Shown piece after piece: positions 52,515-60,831 of a stretch of 64,000 bases of DNA. Origin of the DNA: Sphingomonas xanthus (GTDB taxonomy: Bacteria; Pseudomonadota; Alphaproteobacteria; Sphingomonadales; Sphingomonadaceae); the NCBI RefSeq assembly GCF_007998985.1, contig NZ_CP041659.1, positions 62,001 to 126,000 on the forward strand. The letters are read 5' to 3'. The translations under genes and the position numbers were made by a program. The notes below the pieces were generated by a model that was given only the letters and a program-made list of their open reading frames with translations, ran no database searches and had not been told where the DNA came from. Position 1 is the first letter of the stretch. Each line of letters opens with the position of its first letter.

Positions 52515-53702
52515 CTACAGCGTGATGACGTTCGTGGCCCGCTTGCGTTCCGGAATATCGGTATAGAGCGAGGCCATTGGTTCGTCTTCAACGATCACGC
52601 GATCCTCGATCCCGAAGCCGTTGAACCCGGTCCGCATCGCGCAGCCATAGGCGCCAAGCATCCCGACTTCGATATAATCGCCAGCCTGGACGTCGGCAGG
52701 CAACATGAACGGCCCCGCCATATGGTCAAGGTCATCACAGGTCGGCCCGTAAAAGCTGAATGCCATTTCGCGGGCATCCGAAGCCTCATCGCGCACCAGG
52801 CTCACCGGATAACGCCAACCGATGTGCGCGGCGTCGAACAGGGCGCCATAAGCACCGTCGTTGATATAGAGCTCGCTGCCGCGACGCTTTTCGACGCGGA
52901 CCAGGACGCTGGCATATTCGGCGCACAGCGCACGGCCCGGCTCGCACCACAATTCCGCCGAATAGCTGATCGGCAGCGCCTCGAAGGCATTGTGGATGAT
53001 CTCGAAATAGGTCTCGAGCGCCGGCGGCTCCATACCCGGATACCAACTTGGGAAACCGCCGCCCACGTCGACGATGTCGACCGTCACTGCCGCCTCGACG
53101 ATCGCGTCGCGGACCCGGGACATGGCCTCGCCATAGGCCGCAGGGCTCATGGCCTGGCTGCCGACATGGAAGCAGATGCCGAGCGCGTCAGCGGCCTGGC
53201 GTGCAGCCATCAGCAACGCCTTCACTTCGGACGGCTGGGCCCCGAACTTCGATGCCAAGCTGAGCTTGCTGTGGTCCGACGAAACGCGCAGCCGCACGAG
53301 CAGGTTGAGGTCCGCGGCATTGCGGGTTGCGCGCTGGATCTTCTCAAGCTCCTCGATCGTGTCGAGGCTGAAGGTTCGCACGCCATGGCTGAAATAGGCT
53401 TCGGCAATCGCTTCCTCGGCCTTGACCGGGTGCATGAAGCACAAGGTCGCCTCAGGAAGCGTTTCCGCGACCAGGCGCACTTCGCCAAGCGAAGCGACGT
53501 CGTAATGGCTGATGCCCGCGTCCCACAGGACCTGAAGCAGGTCCGGCGAGGGATTGGCCTTGACCGCATAGAGCGACCGGCCCGGAAACTTCTCTGCAAA
53601 GAAGCGGGCGGCGCGCGATGCGGCATGCGGACGGAGGAGCGTGACCGGCTGAACCGGTCGGAGGGCGGTAGCTAGCCCCAGCGCGCTATGGTGCTTGAAC
53701 AA
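52515..53702 (-). CDS. Ornithine decarboxylase (type III fold, short form)
   Basis: The 395-residue PLP enzyme has YAVKANPSP (Lys48, the PLP-binding Lys), the glycine-rich HVGSQ and GGGFPSW segments, EPGRALC and GPTCDDLD (Cys322 at the catalytic position of ornithine decarboxylases). I chose TTG 53702, preceded by GGAGGT at 8 bp; a longer frame to 53957 overlaps the divergent threonine dehydratase promoter and looks spurious. It would make putrescine, which the downstream DHS-like protein probably uses. Confidence 0.88.
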   Translation of the reverse strand: MFKHHSALGLATALRPVQPVTLLRPHAASRAARFFAEKFPGRSLYAVKANPSPDLLQVLWDAGISHYDVASLGEVRLVAETLPEATLCFMHPVKAEEAIAEAYFSHGVRTFSLDTIEELEKIQRATRNAADLNLLVRLRVSSDHSKLSLASKFGAQPSEVKALLMAARQAADALGICFHVGSQAMSPAAYGEAMSRVRDAIVEAAVTVDIVDVGGGFPSWYPGMEPPALETYFEIIHNAFEALPISYSAELWCEPGRALCAEYASVLVRVEKRRGSELYINDGAYGALFDAAHIGWRYPVSLVRDEASDAREMAFSFYGPTCDDLDHMAGPFMLPADVQAGDYIEVGMLGAYGCAMRTGFNGFGIEDRVIVEDEPMASLYTDIPERKRATNVITL

Positions 53703-53880
53703 TTCAAGGGACCTCCAACGGTAGTTCGACAGAAAGCTGCCTTGCGGTTGGAAGTCCCATGGGGCAGCGGGGGCGCGATATATGGTTGGGGTATCCCCTT
53801 GTAAAGAATTTTCCACAACCTGTCTGCGCATTGATCCCCGTCGATACACGGCTCGACGAATTCTGAAGGAGTACAAAGGG

Positions 53881-54840
53881 TTGGACGACGATCCCCAAAT
53901 CACGCGCGATGATGTCCTTGAAGCTGCTGATCGTATCAAGGGGCAGGTCGAGCGCACGCCGCTGATAAAAACGCGGATTCGCGGTCAGGATTTGTGGTTG
54001 AAATGCGAGTCCCAGCAGACCGGGGGATCGTTCAAGCTGCGCGGGGCAACCAACCGGCTGATGCACCTAGATCCGGAGCAACGAGCCCGCGGCGTCGTCG
54101 CCTTTTCCTCGGGAAACCACGCCCAGGGCGTCGCGATCGCAGCCCGCCGGCTTGGCATTGCAGCGACGATCGTCATGCCCGCCGATGCTCCGGCGCTGAA
54201 AGTGCAAGGGACAAGGGACAACGGTGCCAATGTCATTTTCTACGATCGCTTGAGAGAAAGCCGGGAAGAAATTGCAGCTCAATTGGCGGCTGAGAAGGGG
54301 GCAACCGTCGTCCCAAGCTTCGATGATCCGTTCATTATTGCGGGACAAGGGACCGTGGGGGTCGAGATTGGGGAGCAGCTGCGCGAATTTGCTGAGGATG
54401 GACCAGGTCAGATCCTGGTCAATTGCGGCGGAGGTGGCTTGTCGGCAGGGGTCGCGCTGGCTTGCCCGGCGGCCAGGATCATCCCGGTAGAGCCAGAAGG
54501 CTGGGACGACATGCGCCGATCGCTAGAGAGCGGCGCCATCGTGCCGGTCGAGCCTAACGCGCGTGCCACACTTTGTGATGCGTTGCAGACGCGCCGCGTA
54601 TCTCCGATGACCTTCGCCATTCTCAAGTCACGGGAGGCCCATGGGCTGGCCGTCAGCGAGGCGGAGGTTCGGGACGCGGTGCGCTGGGCCTGGCAGGAGC
54701 ATCGCCTCGTCGTGGAGCCTGGCGGAGCAGCGGCGTTAGCGGCGGTACTCGCACAAAAAGCCGACATCGTTCCCGAAACGGTGGTGATCCTGTCCGGCGG
54801 CAATATCGACCCCGCGTTGCACGCGGAAATCGTCGGCTAG
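53881..54840 (+). CDS. Threonine/serine dehydratase (PLP)
   Basis: The 319-residue protein has the fold-type II PLP motifs SQQTGGSFKLRGA (catalytic Lys in GSFKLRG), SSGNHAQGVA, GGGGLSAG and LSGGN. It deaminates threonine to 2-oxobutyrate or serine to pyruvate. It lacks the C-terminal ACT-type regulatory domain of biosynthetic IlvA, so it resembles the catabolic/single-domain type. The start is TTG 53881, with GGAG 8-9 bp upstream. It is divergent from ornithine decarboxylase; the 178 bp between them must hold both promoters. Confidence 0.88.
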   Translation: MDDDPQITRDDVLEAADRIKGQVERTPLIKTRIRGQDLWLKCESQQTGGSFKLRGATNRLMHLDPEQRARGVVAFSSGNHAQGVAIAARRLGIAATIVMPADAPALKVQGTRDNGANVIFYDRLRESREEIAAQLAAEKGATVVPSFDDPFIIAGQGTVGVEIGEQLREFAEDGPGQILVNCGGGGLSAGVALACPAARIIPVEPEGWDDMRRSLESGAIVPVEPNARATLCDALQTRRVSPMTFAILKSREAHGLAVSEAEVRDAVRWAWQEHRLVVEPGGAAALAAVLAQKADIVPETVVILSGGNIDPALHAEIVG

Positions 54841-55103
54841 CTGTGGGCGACGCGATATTCGCCCGGCTCGAGATAGGCCGGGGAGTTTCGTTCGACTGCG
54901 CGGGTCAGTTCCTCAAGCTCGGCGGCCAAGGTCTGCAACTCTGCGATCAGGGCCTTTGGATCCAGCTCGGACAGGTTGGCAGAGGCATCGAGAAGCGTAT
55001 CGAGCATCATCGCGATGCACGGCAAGATCGTCTCTTCGATCCGATTGAACGCCTCGTCGAGGCGGGCCTGTTGCTGCTGGACATCGCGCATGGCGCCAAC
55101 CAT
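54837..55103 (-). CDS. Small hypothetical coiled-coil protein
   Basis: The 88-residue protein is almost wholly helical, with heptad-like LIAELQTLAAELEELTRAVERN near the C-terminus. It overlaps the threonine dehydratase end by 4 bp, tail to tail. ATG 55103 or 55091 are possible. I recognise no family. Confidence 0.55.
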   Translation of the reverse strand: MVGAMRDVQQQQARLDEAFNRIEETILPCIAMMLDTLLDASANLSELDPKALIAELQTLAAELEELTRAVERNSPAYLEPGEYRVAHS

Positions 55104-55142
55104 GGGGCGATGGAAGTTAAAAAGGCATGAAAGGCGGGGAAA

Positions 55143-55310
55143 TTGGGTACGATTGCAGCCGCAGCGCTATCACTGACGATGATCGCAGCCGCACTGTTAC
55201 TGGTGTTCGGTACGAGGCTCGCGCTGAAACCTGAACAGCGTCAGCGCGGCCTGTTGATGATCGCCTGCGGCGTCATCTTCATTGCCAACGTTCTGATCTG
55301 GACGATCTAG
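55143..55310 (+). CDS. 55-residue membrane protein with TTG start
   Basis: TTG 55143, preceded by GGCGGGGA, opens a 55-codon frame ending TAG at 55308-55310. It encodes two hydrophobic helices (AAALSLTMIAAALLLVFG and GLLMIACGVIFIANVLIWTI) joined by a basic loop with KPEQRQRG. The two-helix hairpin pattern is typical of small conserved membrane proteins. The frame is complete and ends 1 bp before a convergent hydrolase gene. Confidence 0.55.
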   Translation: MGTIAAAALSLTMIAAALLLVFGTRLALKPEQRQRGLLMIACGVIFIANVLIWTI

Positions 55311-55311
55311 C

Positions 55312-55968
55312 TCAGCGAATGGGGCAGCTGGGGTCGAGGCGAAAATCGAGATAGTCGTCGACGCTCTTCATCAGCAGATCGAGCTCATTGGCGAAGAAGT
55401 GATTGGCGCCCGGGATAGTGTCGTGCGCGATCGTGATATGCCGCTGGGTCCGCAGCTTATCGACAAGCTTCTGGGTCGCACCGGGCGTCACGACTTCGTC
55501 AGCTTCACCCTGGATGATGATGCCCGATGCGGGGCAGGGTGCAAGAAAGCTGAAATCATACATGTTCGCGGGCGGAGCGATCGAGATGAAGCCCCGGATT
55601 TCGGGACGGCGCATCAAGAGCTGCATGCCGATCCAGGCACCAAAGCTGACCCCGGCAACCCAGGTCACCTCGGCTTCCGGGTGAATCTGCTGGACCCAAT
55701 CGAGCGCGCTGGCCGCATCCGACAGTTCGCCGATGCCATTGTCGAAAGTGCCCTGGCTCTTGCCAACGCCGCGGAAATTGAAGCGCAGCACGGCGAAACC
55801 GCGACGAACGAAATCCTTGTAGAGCAGCTGGACGATCTTGTTGTTCATCGTCCCGCCGGCCTGCGGATGGCTATGCAGGATCAGCGCGACCGGCGCGCGG
55901 GGTCGTGGACCAGGGCTGAATCGTCCCTCAAGACGTCCTTCGGGACCGGGAAAAATCACTTCGGGCAT
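55312..55968 (-). CDS. Alpha/beta-fold hydrolase
   Basis: The 218-residue protein has an alpha/beta hydrolase fold: HSHPQAGGTMNNK (oxyanion region), a GVSFGAWIGM nucleophile elbow (Ser), and ADEVVTP and GANHFF for Asp and His. This matches the small YdeN/DUF-type hydrolase family with unknown substrates. ATG 55968 lies 114 bp before the divergent cysteine desulfurase start. Confidence 0.82.
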   Translation of the reverse strand: MPEVIFPGPEGRLEGRFSPGPRPRAPVALILHSHPQAGGTMNNKIVQLLYKDFVRRGFAVLRFNFRGVGKSQGTFDNGIGELSDAASALDWVQQIHPEAEVTWVAGVSFGAWIGMQLLMRRPEIRGFISIAPPANMYDFSFLAPCPASGIIIQGEADEVVTPGATQKLVDKLRTQRHITIAHDTIPGANHFFANELDLLMKSVDDYLDFRLDPSCPIR

Positions 55969-56081
55969 GGGCGCTCGCTTGGAGGGATTGAACTGAAAGG
56001 CCGCGGAAGGGATGCACCGCAGCGGCGGCTTCTATATAGGGCTGGCGCATTCTCTGGCAACGGCAGGATTCCGACGCTTCC

Positions 56082-57155
56082 ATGAAAGCCCCACTATCCC
56101 GCATCTTTCTCGATCATGCCGCGACAACGGCAGTGCTGCCCGAAGCGCGCGCGGCGATCCAGCGCGGTTTCGATCATTGGGCAAATCCCAGCTCGCCCCA
56201 TGGCGAAGGGAGGGCCTCGCGCGCCTTGCTCGAAGAAGCAAGGAGCAGTTTGGCGGAGGTTCTCGGCTGGCGTCATGACGTCATCTTCACCAGCGGCGCG
56301 AGCGAATCGATCGAAATGGCCGCCGCGCGGGCCCGGGTCTCGCGGCGCCTCCACGGGGCTACCGAGCATGCGATCGTTCCCCACGCGATGGGCCCGACGT
56401 CACGGTCGATCGGCGTCGATAAAAAAGGTTTGATCGACGAGAAGGCGCTGGCTGAGGCGCTGGCCGAAGGGCCGGCACTGGTCGCGATCCAACAGGTCAA
56501 TAATGAGACCGGCGTGATCCAGCCGCTCGATCGGATCGGCACGATAATCCGCGAAGCTGGGTCGCTGCTGCTAGCCGACTGCGCCCAGAGCGCATCCAAA
56601 TTGCCTCTGCCCGACGCCGATTTCATCGCGCTGTCGGCCCATAAGCTCGGCGGGCCTCCGGGGGTCGGCGCGTTGCTGGTCAAGGACCTGGCGACGCTGG
56701 AGCCGGTTGGCGGCCAGGAAAAGGGTTATCGTCGAGGGACGCAGGACGCGCCGAGCGCCATGGCCTTTGCCGCGGCAGTGGCCGCAAGACCCTATGACAT
56801 GGAGCGGCTCAAGACGCTGCGAGATCGGCTCGATGCTGGCGTTCGAGCCTGCGGCGGGGTGATTGTTGCCGATACCGCGCCCCGCATCCCGACGATTGGC
56901 GCGGTCGCCATGCCGGGCGCCTCCAGCGCCTCGCTGCTGGTTCAGTTTGACCTTGCCGGGATTGCCGTGTCCGCCGGCAGCGCCTGCTCGTCAGGCAAGA
57001 TGAAAGACAGTGCAGTCCTGTTGGCGATGGGGGTACCCGCCGAGGTCGCCCAATCCTTCCTTCGCGTGAGCTTCGGCCCGTTCACCAAGGAAGAGGAAAT
57101 CGACGCATTCCTGGCCGAATGGCGCCGGATTGCGGGCCGCCAGCGCGCCGCATGA
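56082..57155 (+). CDS. Cysteine desulfurase-like class V aminotransferase (copy 1)
   Basis: The 357-residue protein has the NifS/IscS layout: IFLDHAATTAVLPEA at the N-terminus, TEHAIV, QVNNETGVIQ, the PLP-Lys in LSAHKLGGPPGVGALL and the mobile-loop catalytic Cys in SAGSACSSGKMKDS. All catalytic elements are present. Its stop overlaps the second desulfurase gene start by 4 nt. This pair plus a ferredoxin resembles an incomplete ISC cluster; it may supply sulfur for Fe-S clusters or tRNA modification. Confidence 0.88.
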   Translation: MKAPLSRIFLDHAATTAVLPEARAAIQRGFDHWANPSSPHGEGRASRALLEEARSSLAEVLGWRHDVIFTSGASESIEMAAARARVSRRLHGATEHAIVPHAMGPTSRSIGVDKKGLIDEKALAEALAEGPALVAIQQVNNETGVIQPLDRIGTIIREAGSLLLADCAQSASKLPLPDADFIALSAHKLGGPPGVGALLVKDLATLEPVGGQEKGYRRGTQDAPSAMAFAAAVAARPYDMERLKTLRDRLDAGVRACGGVIVADTAPRIPTIGAVAMPGASSASLLVQFDLAGIAVSAGSACSSGKMKDSAVLLAMGVPAEVAQSFLRVSFGPFTKEEEIDAFLAEWRRIAGRQRAA

Positions 57156-58264
57156 TCTACCTCGATTATCAGGCCACTACCCCCATTGCGCCCGAAGTGG
57201 CTGCAGTCATGCGGCCGTGGAACGAGGAGAAATTCGCCAACCCGCACAGCCCATCAACCTGGGGCCGGGAAGCGGCGGCGGCGATCGAGATCGCGAGACG
57301 CCGGGTAAGTGAAGCCCTTGGGCTGATGGGTGGGAAAGTCAGTTTCACGTCCGGGGCCACCGAGGCAATCAACTGGGCGATCAAGGGCACCTTCGAACGC
57401 TCGCCCCGCCGCAAGCTGGTCACGATCGCGACCGAACATGCCGCGGTGCTCGACACGGCAGAATGGCTCGAGGGGCAGGGGGTCGAGGTCGTACGCCTGC
57501 CGGTTGGCGCAGACGGCCTGGTCGATCTGGAGCAGGCAGCCGCGGCCATCGACGAGCGCACCGCCCTGGTTGCGGCCATGCTGGTCAATAACGAGATCGG
57601 GGTCATCCAACCGGTCGCTCACATCGCCGCACTCGCGCGCAAGGCGGGCGCGCTTACGCTTTGCGATGCCGTGCAAGGGTTCGGCCGCATGGCAATTCCG
57701 GAGGGACCCGACCTCGTGGCCGTTTCGGGCCATAAGATCCACGGCCCCAAGGGGGTTGGCGCCTTGTGGATGCGGGAAGGCGCTGAACCGGCTGCGTTGA
57801 TCCATGGGGGCGGGCAGGAACTGGGCCTTCGGTCAGGGACGCTCTCGCCGGCATTGTGCGTCGGGATGGGCGAGGCCGCCCGCCTGGCAGTCGAGCGCCG
57901 CGAGGCAGATTGGATCCATGTTCAGAAACTGTCTCAACTTGCACTGGTAACGCTGGGGGAAGGCTGGATAGTAAACGGCAGCCGCGAACGCCGTTATCCC
58001 GGCAATCTCAACGTGCGGCGGGACCAGCTCGATGCTGCTCGCCTGCTTTCCGACTTGCGCAATGTCGCTTTTTCGCTGGGCTCTGCCTGCGCTAGCGGGT
58101 CGGGCCGGCCAAGCCATGTGTTGCGGGAGATCGGCCTTTCCAATGGCGATGCCCGCAGTTCGATCAGGTTGGGGTTCGGCCGTTACACCGGTGAAGAGGA
58201 GCTGGCCTCCGCTTGCCGCCGCATCGCGCAGGCCGCCCTGGGCCAGTGGGAGTTGTCCCAATGA
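57152..58264 (+). CDS. Cysteine desulfurase-like class V aminotransferase (copy 2)
   Basis: The 370-residue protein has MIYLDYQATTPIAPEV, TEHAAVLDT, LVNNEIGVIQPV, PLP-Lys in VSGHKIHGPKGVGALW, the catalytic Cys in SLGSACASGSGRPSHVL and an intact C-terminus. It is a paralogue of copy 1 and overlaps it (ATGA). It is closer to IscS in its loop. Its stop overlaps the ferredoxin start by 4 nt, so all three are translated together. Confidence 0.9.
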   Translation: MIYLDYQATTPIAPEVAAVMRPWNEEKFANPHSPSTWGREAAAAIEIARRRVSEALGLMGGKVSFTSGATEAINWAIKGTFERSPRRKLVTIATEHAAVLDTAEWLEGQGVEVVRLPVGADGLVDLEQAAAAIDERTALVAAMLVNNEIGVIQPVAHIAALARKAGALTLCDAVQGFGRMAIPEGPDLVAVSGHKIHGPKGVGALWMREGAEPAALIHGGGQELGLRSGTLSPALCVGMGEAARLAVERREADWIHVQKLSQLALVTLGEGWIVNGSRERRYPGNLNVRRDQLDAARLLSDLRNVAFSLGSACASGSGRPSHVLREIGLSNGDARSSIRLGFGRYTGEEELASACRRIAQAALGQWELSQ

Positions 58265-58593
58265 TCCGTGTTCGCTTTTTGAAGCCCGACGGCTCGCTTG
58301 ATCGCGAAGTCGAGGCCGAAGAGGGAACCAACCTTCTCGACCTCGCACAGGCACAGGGTCAGCCGCTCGAAGGTGCGTGCGAGGGTCAGATGGCTTGCTC
58401 AACCTGCCATGTCGTCATCGGGAAGGAAGATTTCGACCGGTTGCCAGCCGCCAGTGAGGAGGAGGACGACCTGCTCGACTTCGCCTGGGCCGTGAGACCG
58501 ACATCGCGGCTCGCGTGCCAGATCAACCTGACCGAAGATCTCGGTTCGCTCACCGTGCAGATGCCGGGCGGAGCCTATAATCTCGATCGTTGA
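58261..58593 (+). CDS. 2Fe-2S ferredoxin, ISC type
   Basis: The 110-residue protein has the adrenodoxin-type cluster motif CEGQMACSTC with the fourth Cys in SRLACQINLT, plus an acidic EEEDDLLDFA helix and the MPGGAYNLDR C-terminus. ISC ferredoxin (Fdx) feeds electrons to cysteine desulfurase/IscU during cluster assembly. It is coupled to the two desulfurase genes (4-nt overlap). No iscU, iscA, hscA or iscR is adjacent. Confidence 0.9.
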   Translation: MIRVRFLKPDGSLDREVEAEEGTNLLDLAQAQGQPLEGACEGQMACSTCHVVIGKEDFDRLPAASEEEDDLLDFAWAVRPTSRLACQINLTEDLGSLTVQMPGGAYNLDR

Positions 58594-58604
58594 GGATTTG
58601 GGGG

Positions 58605-58697
58605 AGGTGGAAGCCGACGACCCGGCACGAAATCGTTGTGGCTGCTTCCTTCCGGATCTGACCAGGTTGGCGACAGCGCCGTCCGCCGACTTCCGCG
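58605..58697 (-). ncRNA. ffs: Signal recognition particle RNA (4.5S)
   Basis: On the minus strand the invariant SRP RNA apical sequence GGTCAGATCCGGAAGGAAGCAGCC is present (written here in two parts: GGTCAGATCCGG and AAGGAAGCAGCC), flanked by arms GGAAGTCG (58687-58694) and CGGCTTCC (58609-58616) that pair to form the long helix. The ends are approximate. It lies between ferredoxin and dnaX, the neighbourhood seen in many bacteria. Confidence 0.92.
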
Positions 58698-58781
58698 GGC
58701 CATATGGGAGCAAGGCGGGAATGATGCAAGCGATACCGTGGTGCCTCGCAATGGAGCCCGGGAGTTTCTAGAACGGTCGGC

Positions 58782-60416
58782 ATGGACGACGAATCGCCGG
58801 GCCTTGGGCTCAACCTTCCCGAGCAGCCGCAAAAAACGGCCTACGACACCAATTACCGCGTCCTCGCGCGCAAATATCGCCCGCAAACCTTTGCCGAGCT
58901 GATCGGCCAGGACGCGATGGTGACAACCCTCGGCAATGCGATCGAGCGCGGCCGGATTGCGCATGCTTTCCTCCTGACCGGCGTGCGAGGGGTCGGGAAG
59001 ACGTCGACTGCGCGACTGGTCGCCAAGGCCCTCAATTGCATCGGGCCGGACGGGCAGGGTGGGCCGACGATCGACCCGTGCGGCGTTTGCGAGCCGTGCC
59101 GCGCAATCGCCGAAGGCCGGCATATCGATGTTATCGAGATGGACGCCGCCTCGCACACGGGGGTCGACGACGTTCGCGAGATCATCGAGGCCGTCCGCTA
59201 TGCCGCCGTTTCGGCGCGCTACAAGATCTACATCATCGATGAAGTTCACATGTTGTCGAAGAGCGCATTCAATGCGCTTTTGAAAACATTGGAAGAACCA
59301 CCCGCGCATGTGAAGTTCCTGTTCGCCACGACGGAAGTCGGAAAGGTCCCGGTGACCGTCCTATCGCGGTGCCAACGGTTCGACCTGCGGCGAATCCCCG
59401 CCGAGAAGCTGGCTGACCATTTCGCCCGCGTCGCCAAGGCCGAGAGTGTCGAGGTTGAAGATGAGGCGCTGCTGGCGATTGCTCGCGCTGCCGAAGGGTC
59501 CGCCCGGGACGGCCTGTCGATCCTCGATCAGGCCATTGCGCACGGGCATGGCGTGGTTACCGCCGAACAGGTCCGGGACATGCTGGGCCAGGCTGACCGC
59601 GGCCGCGTGCGCAGGTTGCTCGAAACATTGTTGGGCGGCGATACGAAGGCGACGCTTGGCCAGCTGGACGAGGCCCATGCGCTGGGAATCGAGCCCGCAT
59701 CGCTGTTTCGCGGCCTGATGGAATCCCTCCACGCGGTGACGCGGGTCAAGGCCGGCGCCGCCGAAGACCTGCTTCAATCAGTGGAGGAACGGCAAGCCGC
59801 CGCCGAACTGGCCGGCCGGTTGGGCTGGGCAAACCTTCATCGATTGTGGCAGCTGCTCCTCAAGGGGCTGCAGGACGTGACCGTCGCGCCCGACCCCCAT
59901 GAGGCGGCAACCATGGCGCTGCTCCGATTGATCCACGCAGCTGAAATGCCCGATCCCACGCAGCTTGCCGCTCTGCTTGCAGGCGGCGTCGTGCCGACTG
60001 CCGGCCAGGCCGCGCGAGAGCCAGCGTCTGCTCCGCCCAAGGCAAAGGCGGAACTGCCGGCCGATTTTGTTAGCTTCGTCGAAACGATCGAACGCAATGG
60101 CAAGCAGCTGATGGGCGTCCAGCTTCGCGACCATATCGGGCTGGTCAGCTATGCGCCGGGTGAATTGGCGCTAAAGCCGCTGCGTCCGCTTGGCCCCGAC
60201 TTCGTCCGCGACCTCGCTACAGCCGCCAAGGAAGCCACCGGACAGTCGTGGATCGTCCGCCTTGCCGAAGAGGGGGCCGCGCCGTCGCTTCATCAACAGG
60301 AAGCGATGGCCGAGGAACGAATGCGCGCTGCGGTGCTTGAAGAACCGAGCGTCCAGGCCCTTATTGACCAGTTCCCGGACGCCACGCTGGAATCCATTGA
60401 CCGGAAAGAATCCTGA
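58782..60416 (+). CDS. dnaX: DNA polymerase III gamma/tau subunit
   Basis: The 544-residue protein has VLARKYRPQTFAELIGQ, Walker A GVRGVGKTST (67-76), a four-Cys zinc module with CGVCEPC, Walker B IYIIDEVHML, and the sensor SVLSRCQRF-like segment. DnaX forms the clamp-loader complex of the replicase. I see no obvious programmed-frameshift site. It is followed 2 bp later by ybaB. Confidence 0.96.
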   Translation: MDDESPGLGLNLPEQPQKTAYDTNYRVLARKYRPQTFAELIGQDAMVTTLGNAIERGRIAHAFLLTGVRGVGKTSTARLVAKALNCIGPDGQGGPTIDPCGVCEPCRAIAEGRHIDVIEMDAASHTGVDDVREIIEAVRYAAVSARYKIYIIDEVHMLSKSAFNALLKTLEEPPAHVKFLFATTEVGKVPVTVLSRCQRFDLRRIPAEKLADHFARVAKAESVEVEDEALLAIARAAEGSARDGLSILDQAIAHGHGVVTAEQVRDMLGQADRGRVRRLLETLLGGDTKATLGQLDEAHALGIEPASLFRGLMESLHAVTRVKAGAAEDLLQSVEERQAAAELAGRLGWANLHRLWQLLLKGLQDVTVAPDPHEAATMALLRLIHAAEMPDPTQLAALLAGGVVPTAGQAAREPASAPPKAKAELPADFVSFVETIERNGKQLMGVQLRDHIGLVSYAPGELALKPLRPLGPDFVRDLATAAKEATGQSWIVRLAEEGAAPSLHQQEAMAEERMRAAVLEEPSVQALIDQFPDATLESIDRKES

Positions 60417-60418
60417 TT

Positions 60419-60742
60419 ATGCCCAACCTCGACGACATCATGAAAATGGCGGAAGCCGCCCAGGCCCAGCTCGCCCAGGCGCAGGAAAGCCTGGACAAGG
60501 TCGAGGTCGAAGGCCAGTCGGGAGGCGGTCTCGTGAAGATCAAGGCAACCGCCAAGGGCCGGATCCTTGGCGTCGCAATTGACGAGAGCCTGCTTGCCCC
60601 CTCGGAAAAGACGATGCTGGAAGACCTGATCGCGGCTGCGCTCAACGATGCCCGGGCCAAGGCCGACGCCGCGGCAGGTAAGCAAATGCAGGAAATGACG
60701 GCCGGCCTGCCGCTCCCCCCGGGCTTCAAAATGCCCTTTTAG
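60419..60742 (+). CDS. ybaB: YbaB/EbfC-family nucleoid-associated protein
   Basis: The 107-residue protein matches the YbaB/EbfC family (NLDDIMKMAEAAQAQLAQAQE, VKIKATAKGRILGVAID, a C-terminal helix and LPLPPGF). It is a DNA-binding dimer next to dnaX in most bacteria. The usual next gene, recR, is not here; the following gene is an acyl-CoA ligase. Confidence 0.93.
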   Translation: MPNLDDIMKMAEAAQAQLAQAQESLDKVEVEGQSGGGLVKIKATAKGRILGVAIDESLLAPSEKTMLEDLIAAALNDARAKADAAAGKQMQEMTAGLPLPPGFKMPF

Positions 60743-60831
60743 GGCACCCTCACTAGTTTTTCCTTGTCACGCCTCCTCCCGGGTGGTGAACTCGCCGCCG
60801 TGGCTCGGTTGCGCGCGGGGGAGACAGCGTG

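Noticed and set aside
58605..58697. SRP RNA read on the plus strand
   Set aside because: The plus strand shows GGCTGCTTCCTTCCGG, the complement of the conserved SRP core. The true core GGAAGGAAGCAGCC is on the minus strand, so the gene was assigned there.
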